Virus record (IMG/VR): IMGVR_UViG_3300030419_004225
Span: 1 to 26,694 of that record
Strand: one strand, 5' to 3'
DNA: 26,694 bases
Source: a virus
In this document: positions 15,093 through 24,600 of the stretch, in pieces
Layout: each line of letters begins with the position of its first letter
Numbering within the stretch: the first letter of the stretch is position 1
The notes under the pieces: model-generated
What the model was told of the DNA's origin: nothing
What the model saw: the letters and a program-made list of their open reading frames with translations, nothing else
The model's database searches: none
Position numbers and translations under genes: made by a program

Positions 15093-16724
15093 ATGGCAAC
15101 TAACACCGACTATTCCCGTTTTTTCCAAGGTCTGTATAATATATCAGGCTTCGATGGCACTATTGAGTCAGACTTTTTAAAATTAGGTGAAGTCCCGAAT
15201 GATAAAAAAGAGGATTTGATTGATTATAACATTAACGGGTTTGACCAGTATAGAGCTGCCTTACAAAACTATTTGAAGAGCGTCTACCCCACAGATTATA
15301 ATAACTTCGCAGCTTCAGATTTAGGTCAAATGTTGTTAGAAATGTACGCCTACATGGCGTCGGTGCTTGCTTTGCGAGCTGATATGACGGCTAATGAAAT
15401 GTATATCGATACTGTAAAAAGCGAAGACAATCTCCAACGTCTACTTCAGCTTATCGGAGTCAGTATGAAAGGACCGACAGCGTCTAAAGCTACAGGATTA
15501 CTTACTTTTCCATCGACGGCTACTCCTACAGGAAATATTATAATTGAGGCTGCTAACAGAACCGTACAAGTAAACAATCAAAGAAGCAATACTCCTCTTA
15601 CTTACACCATCACTAAACAAACAAGTAATGGTGATTTGGATTTATTTAATAAAGATTTAACGTTAACAGCGGCTGCGGACTTCGCAGGAGGACAATACGC
15701 AAGCGGTTTGTTTTTGTTAGAAGGTACATTCAACACAGCCCAAGGAACTTTTAGAGGAGGTGTAAAAACTAGACAGACTTTTGAGATTACCGACGGTCCT
15801 GTTATTGAAGGAAGTATAGGAGTTTCATCCACAGAAAATGGTGGAACGCAATACAATGAGATTTCAAATTTATTTTTGGCGTCCGGAGGCTCACAGCCGG
15901 TATTCCAAAAAGATTACACTGGAGGGTTTGGCGCTATTCTTACATTTGGTGACGGAGTTAGAGGACGTCTCCCAACTCCCGGAAATGATTTTGTAGTTAC
16001 GTACAGAACTGGAGGAGGTGGTAACGGAAACATCGCACAAGGAAGTTTAAATACAACCGTGACTGTTTTAAATAATGGGTCTACGGGTGTGGATGCAACT
16101 TTAACCAATAGTACAAAAGGGTCTGGAGGAACCCCCGCGGAATCGGTAGCACACGCTAAGAGATACGCACCATATTTCTTCAGAACACAATACCGAGCAG
16201 TGACCGGAGAAGATTATAACGCTTTAGCTAATTCTTTTGTGGGAACTGCTGGGACGACTGCTAAATGCATGGCATCTCTGAGAAGCAACGGCGCAGCCGC
16301 GAACGTTATCGATTTGTTCGTTCTATCTAAAGCATCTTCTAATCAGTTAGAAAGAGCTTCGGTAGCGATGAAGAAAGAGCTGTTAGATTATTTTAAAAAT
16401 TATAAAATGTTAACAGATGATATCGTTATATCTGATGGTGTAGTAAGAACGTTGGATATAGTAGCAACGCTTTACATCGATAAATCCAATAAACGTTTTA
16501 TTGATGCCATCCAACAAAAAGCAGCAGACAAGTTACAAGAATATTTCAACGTCGATAATTTATCTTTTGGACAAAAAATAAGTATGGCGGACGTCAACAA
16601 TTTTATGTTAACAGTTCCTGAAATTAGATTTTTTAAAGTAGATAATCTTCCGGAAGACATTTATGTTAACTTTAATGAGATTGTGCAATTAAACAACTTT
16701 GAATTTAATACGGAGCTAGTATAA
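15093..16724 (+). CDS. Baseplate wedge protein, gp6/gpJ-like
   Basis: The 543-residue protein is the dimer-forming wedge component that builds the inner baseplate ring. The N-terminal third shows the typical helical part: YPTDYNNFAASDLGQMLLEM (about 69-88) followed by AYMASVLALRADMTANEM and YIDTVKSEDNLQRLLQLIG. The middle is a beta domain with LTFGDGVRGRLPTPGNDF (about 283-300). Then comes the family hallmark RTQYRAVTGEDYNALAN (about 364-380), equivalent to the 'R-A-V-T-x-x-D-Y' motif of P2 gpJ and T4 gp6. The C-terminus has alternating helices and strands as expected. T4 gp6 is 660 residues, P2 gpJ about 300. A GGAGG about 13 bases upstream may help initiation. It sits between gp25 and the gp7-like gene as in other contractile phages. 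Confidence 0.88.
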   Translation: MATNTDYSRFFQGLYNISGFDGTIESDFLKLGEVPNDKKEDLIDYNINGFDQYRAALQNYLKSVYPTDYNNFAASDLGQMLLEMYAYMASVLALRADMTANEMYIDTVKSEDNLQRLLQLIGVSMKGPTASKATGLLTFPSTATPTGNIIIEAANRTVQVNNQRSNTPLTYTITKQTSNGDLDLFNKDLTLTAAADFAGGQYASGLFLLEGTFNTAQGTFRGGVKTRQTFEITDGPVIEGSIGVSSTENGGTQYNEISNLFLASGGSQPVFQKDYTGGFGAILTFGDGVRGRLPTPGNDFVVTYRTGGGGNGNIAQGSLNTTVTVLNNGSTGVDATLTNSTKGSGGTPAESVAHAKRYAPYFFRTQYRAVTGEDYNALANSFVGTAGTTAKCMASLRSNGAAANVIDLFVLSKASSNQLERASVAMKKELLDYFKNYKMLTDDIVISDGVVRTLDIVATLYIDKSNKRFIDAIQQKAADKLQEYFNVDNLSFGQKISMADVNNFMLTVPEIRFFKVDNLPEDIYVNFNEIVQLNNFEFNTELV

Positions 16725-16726
16725 CG

Positions 16727-19700
16727 ATGAGGATGTCGGACAAGGGACCCGGACAAGAACATTTTAAAGCGAATTACATAGAAGTAATTCAGCGGATTAT
16801 CCCTGATTTTTATGAAGAGAATGAGTACAACTTGTTCGGACAAGAAGAAGATTTACAGTACAGAGTTCTAGGTTCTATTTTGTACCTAGCGTCCAACACC
16901 TCAGCCTTGATTGGCAAACCCACCACTTATAATTTACAAGTATCTTCTTTTAGTAGTAACGCTTCTTACACTCCATACTACGTTCCTTTTAATGAGTTAA
17001 CAGATGTTACCCCAACCACGTACGAAAATTACGTACTGCGTCCACTAGGGAAAACGTTTGCGAGCTTTCCCAACCGAGAAGAGTTTGAGGCTTTCCTTCT
17101 TACGTCTGCCCTACCGTCCACACACCCTAATTATGTAACTGAAACGTTCGCTCAGGGCTTTAGCGCCACAGTCGGGTCCACCTTCTCTTCCGTCTCAGCA
17201 GTCAGTAACGAATTGATTGATAAATTAGGGTGGGTGTATTTTCAAAATACGTCGGGAACTGTTGTCGATTCGAACTCTATTCCAGTAAGTTCTTATGTTT
17301 ACAGCTCAATTGTTGATAATCTTTATTACGGAAAAAGTATCCTAACCTCGGATGGGGTAAGGAATATGTTCAAATGGATGTATCGAAATGCTGTCGGCGG
17401 TGGAGCGGCTTGGGAAGATGTTAGAGCTAATTATTTACCCGCACCTTTTAGCAGCCCATCCTCTACGTATGTTGTTGCAAATGGTAAGACGGAAAATTAT
17501 TACGCTTCCGGAGCCCAACTGGTAAGCGCATTAGACACTTTAGTAAATGTTTGGGTGAATGAGGATGACCCCAACTCTCTGTATTTTAGGGATATTGTAA
17601 ATGCGTCACTCATGGGGTTAGATGTAAACCGTATGGAAAACGCAGGTCCTATGAGCAAAATGCTCAAAGCTATCGCATACGGGTTTTATGATGTAAAAAC
17701 TTCTATTAGAGATATTCAATACTTGTTAGATATTGAACAATGTCCAGACGAGTTCCTACAGTACTTAGGAAGATATCTGGGGTGGACCTTTTTTACTGAG
17801 GAACCTGATAAATGGAGAGACCAACTTAAACAAGCCATTTATCTTTACAAAGCCAAAGGAACTAGACAAGCATTAGCTAACGCGGTCAACATGGTGATTC
17901 CATCATCAGTTTATAACCCGGTCGCTGAAACTTCAGGTCTACAAGAACTGTGGGAGTCTTATGTTCCTAACCTCATCTACTATACTTTAAAAACCGAAAC
18001 AAATTTAGGTAAAGAGAATTCATCATACCTTTCGTTTAAATCAAATTGGAATGAAGCTCTAGAATCGTCAGGCATCCCAATGTCCGTTCGTAATTTTGAC
18101 CCTAACGACAAAGATAAAAATGTTAGGTTTGCGACTGATGCTGTTTTAGAACTCCTAAATGAGTATTATAATTATTTGTACATTGGGGGTCTTCCTTACA
18201 AAGAAACAGACTTTTGGAAATCACAAGAAGTACGTAAATTTAGAAACAAAACTAATGGGTATGAATATCGAGGTGCTCTTCTGCGGATACCTCCGTGGGA
18301 AGAAAGTAGATTTTATCAAAATTGTCGTATAGGTCCTAACGTTGATAACTTTGTGAGAAGCTTATCATCCGTTCTTTCTCGTAACTTTGAAGAAGCAGGT
18401 TGTGGGGTTGAGGTCTCTGCTGCTAATAATGTTGCTAAGTATATCCTTAGTGGAGTCGAGATAAAAACAGGAGAAGGTATTGACGAACCGGGATGGGGAG
18501 CAAATAATCATTTTAAATTTTTTACATCGTCTCTAAAACTTCCTTACAATTACCAACACGTTATTAGAGCAGGTGATTTGGAAAGCATGAGCGTCTTCGA
18601 TTATTGGAACTCCAAATCATCAGAAGTACACTCTAAGTTTTTTGCTTCTGCTATAGATTTTTCTTCTGATGGGCTTACTAACGTTGCTAAAACCAAAATT
18701 GGTAAAAAAGGTCTTCCCGCTGTAATTGATATATTCAGACAATTCGCTCCATTCCATACATTAAACAAAATATTTGTAGGTTCTGGAATCACAGATTATT
18801 ATTATCGCACTCGTCAAGACGGCACCTTACCTGGTGTAGCCTGGTCAGGTATACAAAACATTGAAGTTATAAACACCATTCAATCAGATATGGACCAGCT
18901 TCACAGTACGTATACCACATCGGCTTTCCCAGGCGCATACGACTCATTTGGGACGTTTAGTGGTGTAGGGGTGTTCCCATCCATATTTAACCCGAAAGAC
19001 GGTAGATGGCTACCTTCTGCGACTCTGTATGGAAGTAAAGGTACTGGACCCCAAGGATACTTCTGGAGTGGTGGTGGTAAAGTTGAACCTGCGGGCAAAG
19101 CTAGTGTAGCATATAAAGCTTTGTTGGCGCGGAGAACCGCAGGACGAAGAAGAAATTTAAAATATAAATTTACTGGCTGGGCTCAAAACAGAGAAGGTTT
19201 GAACCAACCTATAGCGACTGATTGGTTTGGTGTCAGTGGAGTGTCCATACAACCAGTATTAAAAGCACGTGGACTCAACTTACCAGGGTTTGTACCTAAA
19301 GGTTTTAACTTCTCCTCTCAACAATTTGTCGATACAAGTGGAAGTCTCTCTTCTGTTTACTCATACTACAATTCATCTGCAACTCCATTCTTTGAATTCC
19401 ACGGGTCTTCTTTCTTTCCTCAACGAAATATCCCTGGTTTTGAAACTAACGCATCTAGCTTTAATCAATTGAGAGACGTGTTTGGCTCTCAAATATTAAG
19501 AGCTATGACGAACATTTTTATCCGACGTGGTAAAGAAGATTCGCGATGGTTGAGATTTACTAACCCAGGATTCGATAATTTTAAATTTGGAACGGGAGTA
19601 CAATCCCTGTACCAAGAATACAATACGAAGTTTGGTAGGAACTTACAATGTTGGATTGACCAAAACACTCAAGTGGATGGAGACCGTTATGCTGGTGGGT

Positions 19701-21616
19701 TTAATATTATAGCTCACGTGTTTGGTCCATTACTATTCAATCATAATTTTTCTATAAAAGGTAATCTTCAAAACTCTTTAGGTTCGCAAGCATTTGCTAC
19801 GGCGTTTGGCGGTTCTATTTCTTCTACACACCCTGATTGGAGTGGGGTAATAGCAACCCCAGCTGTCACTCAAAACAATGTTTACTTAAACGCGTCTGGA
19901 GGACGTGTTGATTTAACCGAAGGTATCTTATCTCCAGGAGCCTTTGGAACCTACTCAAACTATTTGGATGTGTTTGAAAATCCTTCTGACGTAATACTTG
20001 CAAATAAAACTGTTTTGTCAGGCATTGAATTTGCTGCTGGAAACGTAAACAGTATTGCAGTTTGGAACAATTCCAATAACGTAGGGTACAATATGGATTT
20101 GATTTCTCCTAGTGGGATTACATTCCTTCAACGTCACGTTACCGACAACCCTATTAGAACTGTACGTGCTAGATTTGCATTAGATGGTAATACTAATTAT
20201 TCGTACAACGGCAAATTATTATATGCACCGCGAGACCGTGCGCGTGAGAATGTATCAACGTCAGCCGTTGCGGGATGGGCTATGTTCAGTGACACCAGAA
20301 CGCCGATAATTAATAGCGGTGGAAATGCAGGACATTCTTCTAGAACGATTTACTTTAGAGACGATTTAGGAGGTAGCTCCTTACCGTATGTGGGAATGGT
20401 TGGTAGAGGTGGAACTTCTGGAACCGGCACCCATGGCGTTCTTTCAGGTGTATTAGGAACTAAACAAAGTGTTGCCTTTGGAACGGTATCTGACCCGTCC
20501 GAAAGGCTTACTCCACCTAACTTACGTCCTCTAACCCCTTCCAACAGGTATAAGATTTCTCTAGAAGCTTCTTGTATACATTTGGCTAACAACAGACTTA
20601 CTTATGCTTTGTTTAACGAAACCAAACTTAAACAGTGGGACCAACCTAATGGTAGGTGGAGGGATAAAAATACAACCACTTTCTCATCTAATCTGGTAAA
20701 TGTTTTAACTAGCGGTGGTCCGACAAGTGGTTACGCTCCAGAACCCGGGTTCAGAGTTTTCACAGGAGTTATCACTCCTTCGTCAGTGTTCGAACAAGGT
20801 GATAATTATCGATTAATGATTGCCCCTGCTTCCCGAGCTAAAACAACTATAAATGGTTATCAAATTAAAAATATAAAAATAGAAGACTTTGAAATACCGT
20901 CTAAATTGGCGGGAGGAAAACAAGGAAACAAATTATTTAAAAACGAAGAGTATCATTTAGGGATAACTGCTCGTGTGGCAAAGATTGCAGCCGCGGGCGC
21001 AGGAATAAGAGATGAGGACTTGTATGTTAGGTTGGTAACAGACCCCAAACCTTTTGTAGGTAATGGGTGGACTGATGTTGCTAGAAATTGGTGTTTTAAT
21101 TGGAACTCATTGGCTTGGTCTGATGCAAGAGAAACTGCTAACTCCGACCAATGGAAAAAATTAACTTTCGAAGGGAGTTCAATAGACAGCCAACGACACA
21201 TACTAGAGTTCAACACTATGAACCGTAGAACCCCTTTAAAATACGGTTCGTTATCTAAAGACGGTCCTTTGGGAGGTTACTTCGCATCCGCAGGTCCTGT
21301 CCATAATGATGAGACTGTTTATTATGTTGAAATCGGAAAGCCGGATGCAACAGGGGAGTTTAATGGAGTAACATTATTAAGCGTAGATATTGTCAACAAA
21401 CGCTATAATATTTATGCACAAGACTATATCCGAAAAGACTTTGCGGACATATTCGATTTCTTTGATGATTTAAATGTAAGTAAATCGTCCAGAGATGCGC
21501 AAGATTCGTCGGGAACCTACCTACTATCAGGTGGTAGCCGAAACGAGTATCTGGAGTGGTGGGGAGGAAGCCATTCTGCTACTAACGGAGTATACGGATT
21601 TAAAGAAAATGATTAA
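16727..21616 (+). CDS. Very large baseplate wedge protein, gp7/gpI-like N-terminal part with beta-sandwich modules C-terminally
   Basis: The 1629-residue protein (T4 gp7 is 1032) links the inner wedge to the periphery. The recognisable gpI-type block is at about 339-385: CPDEFLQYLGRYLGWTFF, then DKWRDQLKQAIYLYKAKGTR and QALANAV. The N-terminus (IEVIQRIIPDFYEENEYN) and the region near 640-690 (RQFAPFHTLNKIFVGSGITD) also fit. A basic stretch LLARRTAGRRRNLKYKF lies near 799-815. From about residue 1270 two beta-sandwich-like modules appear, with NRYKISLEASCIHL...LFNETKLKQWDQPNGRW and EYHLGITARVAKIA...NWCFNWNSLAWSDARET. These are like modules in the next protein. An alternative start is the ATG at 16733. 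The gene overlaps the next by eight bases if that gene starts at 21609. Confidence 0.8.
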   Translation: MRMSDKGPGQEHFKANYIEVIQRIIPDFYEENEYNLFGQEEDLQYRVLGSILYLASNTSALIGKPTTYNLQVSSFSSNASYTPYYVPFNELTDVTPTTYENYVLRPLGKTFASFPNREEFEAFLLTSALPSTHPNYVTETFAQGFSATVGSTFSSVSAVSNELIDKLGWVYFQNTSGTVVDSNSIPVSSYVYSSIVDNLYYGKSILTSDGVRNMFKWMYRNAVGGGAAWEDVRANYLPAPFSSPSSTYVVANGKTENYYASGAQLVSALDTLVNVWVNEDDPNSLYFRDIVNASLMGLDVNRMENAGPMSKMLKAIAYGFYDVKTSIRDIQYLLDIEQCPDEFLQYLGRYLGWTFFTEEPDKWRDQLKQAIYLYKAKGTRQALANAVNMVIPSSVYNPVAETSGLQELWESYVPNLIYYTLKTETNLGKENSSYLSFKSNWNEALESSGIPMSVRNFDPNDKDKNVRFATDAVLELLNEYYNYLYIGGLPYKETDFWKSQEVRKFRNKTNGYEYRGALLRIPPWEESRFYQNCRIGPNVDNFVRSLSSVLSRNFEEAGCGVEVSAANNVAKYILSGVEIKTGEGIDEPGWGANNHFKFFTSSLKLPYNYQHVIRAGDLESMSVFDYWNSKSSEVHSKFFASAIDFSSDGLTNVAKTKIGKKGLPAVIDIFRQFAPFHTLNKIFVGSGITDYYYRTRQDGTLPGVAWSGIQNIEVINTIQSDMDQLHSTYTTSAFPGAYDSFGTFSGVGVFPSIFNPKDGRWLPSATLYGSKGTGPQGYFWSGGGKVEPAGKASVAYKALLARRTAGRRRNLKYKFTGWAQNREGLNQPIATDWFGVSGVSIQPVLKARGLNLPGFVPKGFNFSSQQFVDTSGSLSSVYSYYNSSATPFFEFHGSSFFPQRNIPGFETNASSFNQLRDVFGSQILRAMTNIFIRRGKEDSRWLRFTNPGFDNFKFGTGVQSLYQEYNTKFGRNLQCWIDQNTQVDGDRYAGGFNIIAHVFGPLLFNHNFSIKGNLQNSLGSQAFATAFGGSISSTHPDWSGVIATPAVTQNNVYLNASGGRVDLTEGILSPGAFGTYSNYLDVFENPSDVILANKTVLSGIEFAAGNVNSIAVWNNSNNVGYNMDLISPSGITFLQRHVTDNPIRTVRARFALDGNTNYSYNGKLLYAPRDRARENVSTSAVAGWAMFSDTRTPIINSGGNAGHSSRTIYFRDDLGGSSLPYVGMVGRGGTSGTGTHGVLSGVLGTKQSVAFGTVSDPSERLTPPNLRPLTPSNRYKISLEASCIHLANNRLTYALFNETKLKQWDQPNGRWRDKNTTTFSSNLVNVLTSGGPTSGYAPEPGFRVFTGVITPSSVFEQGDNYRLMIAPASRAKTTINGYQIKNIKIEDFEIPSKLAGGKQGNKLFKNEEYHLGITARVAKIAAAGAGIRDEDLYVRLVTDPKPFVGNGWTDVARNWCFNWNSLAWSDARETANSDQWKKLTFEGSSIDSQRHILEFNTMNRRTPLKYGSLSKDGPLGGYFASAGPVHNDETVYYVEIGKPDATGEFNGVTLLSVDIVNKRYNIYAQDYIRKDFADIFDFFDDLNVSKSSRDAQDSSGTYLLSGGSRNEYLEWWGGSHSATNGVYGFKEND

Positions 21617-24600
21617 AGGTAATATAGAAATTTTTCAAAGCTATGGTAATAGCCACAAGAGCTTGTACAAAGGCTCCAATATGGTTGTAGATGGTTTTAG
21701 AAAAACAGTTGCTGATGTAATGACGTATATGCCAAATCCTAGTGGTGGTCCTATCGGAGGGGCTGGTCCTATTGGAGCCAGCTCAGTGTCCAGTTATCAA
21801 ATACAAGCGATGACCTTGGGAAGCGCTAAAGAAAGTTATAACCAAAGAGGTTCTCGTTATTGGTACAGCTCCATTGCCACGTCAGGAAACAATTATCAAT
21901 TAGCACCTCTTAACGACAATTCTGTGTTTGAAATGTGGGATTGTTATTCAGGTATAGGGTTTAATCAGTGGAAGTATGATAACGTGGTAGATGCCAACTT
22001 GCTTACCAACCCAACTCTCAAAAATTTAAATGGTTGGACCGTAAACTACCTCAATAATGTTAGTGGTGCGATACAACCCCAAACGGACATTACATCAGAA
22101 GGCGAAATTGATATTACTAAGTTTGAACTTCTAAAAGGTCAACAACAAGTAACCCTGCGTCAATCTCTTCCCACAATGGAGTTGGGAGGAGTGTACACTT
22201 TTTATACCAACGGAAAGGCTTACAATGCTACGATGGATATAAGAATTAGTCGAGGACGTAATGACGTTCCAGTCGAATACTATAATTTTTCTACGGAAAA
22301 ATTTGAAAGTTTAGACAGAGACAACAAAAATTTTAATCACACTATATCGTTAAAAGATTATTATGATGTGAATGAGTTTCGTGTTAAGCTAAGAGGTAAC
22401 AAAAGAGACCAAGCGTTCTCTGAATACCAACAGTTTTTTGTCGAGTATGTCTTCCCTTCTTTCGGGTTTATCGACACGACTTTCGCACCTTGGGAACAAA
22501 ACTACGTAAACCCTTACATAAATATTATCAGGTTAGAAGTTTGTGATGAACGTAACCAAATACTGAGAAACCCTAACTTCTTAGAACATCAAAGCCAGCT
22601 GGTTAACAACGATTTTGATATCACTGCGCAGTTCCCAAGCACTGAAGCAGCAAACCCGACCGCGTGTACCCAGGCAGGTCTCTTCAAACTTCCAGGATGG
22701 AACCAACTCAATCCGTTGGTAAAATATTCAAACGACCCGGGAAATAGAGAAACCGCTAACGGATTGGGAGCTGTGTTTCCTTTAGCGACCGATTCAGGAA
22801 GAATATTTTCGGGAGTTCAAGGAGTGTCTCTGTACACTTCATCAAATGATTTGGCTTCTAGTGGTACCGCATTCATTGAACAAACTTTTAATTTAGGAAA
22901 TGATTTTAGAAACAAATTTGCATTTACCACCCCTCTTACACCAGACCCTAATTTATTAGACCAAGCTAACACGCAGTACGATAACAACGCTACTATGATG
23001 CTTTCGTTCGATACCATGGTGTCAGGTCAATCAACAGCTGCTAATTGTGGTAATTTAGAAATAACATTAGTACGAGATAGTGATGGGTTTGAGTATAATT
23101 TTGCGGCTGACCCTGTAACTCAAATAAACAATGTTTTTTCTCCTAACGGCTCACCGTTAAAAATTTCTTACGACGCTAAAGAGACTTGGTACCAGAACGG
23201 CGTCCAAGTTATGTTACCCGCAGACGCTTCTCAACAAACTTACAGTTTAAATATTAGAGGAACTGGTCGGACGGACGCGAATGGATTCTGTTATTATTCT
23301 ATTAGAAACTTTTGTTTTGGTCCGTTAGCTGGCTGGAGAACATACGTGTTTGACCAAAGTGGTGTAGCAAAATGGTCACTTAGCTCTACCGGCTGTAGGG
23401 TATCGTCAGGAAATATTTACTCTGGGCTGATGTTAAGTTCGACTCGTTATGCAAGCTTACCAACGGATAGCTATGCGAAGGTTAGAAACTCCATAAACTT
23501 AACCCAAGCTCCTACCAAAACTCAACTCGTTCAAAACTTTGCAGGATTAGAACCAACAAAAACTTATCGATTAGCTGTAAAAGGTACAATGAGAAATACC
23601 GCACAGGTTCCTGGGTTTAGTTATATCTTAAAAGCTAAAGCCCGAACATCTAATCCAAATAACTACAATCTTTTATCGTTATGGATGAGGGATTCTTTAG
23701 ATTTTAGTGCTACCAACACACCTACTAATCTTAATCCGTATTCAACAAACTCTTTAGCGACCAGAGCGACTCACCCGTTTTTCTGTAATGACCTAGCCTC
23801 TAACAACACTACTCCTTTAGATTGGGGATTGTATGTGGGAGCATCGGACTCAGGAGAACAGAATTACATCGTGTCAGAAGATTTGCGAGCTAATCCTGGA
23901 GAATATACATTGTCTATGAACGTTTTTAACGAGACAGATGCGGGTTCTTACTTTGTACTTAGTTCTACAAACCAACTGACTTCGGTATTCTTTAATTGGG
24001 ATACAGGAGAATGGGAAGACATTGTATCAGGGGAAGTTCCTTCGTATAGAAACTCTACGTCAGGCTCATATTTCTTGAAACTTCCTGACCAAGCTACGAC
24101 CGAGAAAGGTACAAAATATACGTATCCTAAACCTATTGTTTTCCCTGAGGTTGAAGACAACGCATTAACGTTTTTTGACGATAAGACTTTAGATGGAGAA
24201 GGGAGTCGCGGAGCCTATAAATTTACTGCTGCGCTATATGGACCCAATGCTGAAGCAGGACGAACTTTGGTTAGCGACTTAGCGTTGGATGGCCCAGGTT
24301 TAGGTCCAGCGGTAGATGTGTGGAAAGAGTTGTATTATAACTTTACAGGTCAAAACTGGCAACCCACACCTGTATCCGCCAATGATTATTATTCCCAAGA
24401 CTTAGAAACGTCCCCAGAAAGTTTTATATCTACTCCTCAATCCTTAATTTCTAAAATGTGTTTGTATGGATTAGACCGCGATACTGAGTACCAACTTAAC
24501 ATCGTTGATACGTCAGGAGGGATTTATTGTATTCATGATGTAAGCCTTCAAGACGCTGCGTTAGTTAACAACAGTGGTAGAAGTAGATGGATTAGAGACC

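Noticed and set aside
21495-21608. In-frame upstream ATG that would lengthen the adhesin by 38 residues
   Set aside because: It lies entirely inside the gp7-like gene, and the next gene's matching N-terminal domain aligns from the ATG at 21609. The extension looks like chance openness.
21495-21616. Possible programmed frameshift joining the gp7-like protein to the adhesin
   Set aside because: The frames differ by +1 and the overlap has no obvious slippery heptamer or hairpin. A normal ATG exists at 21609 and an ordinary TAA ends the upstream gene.
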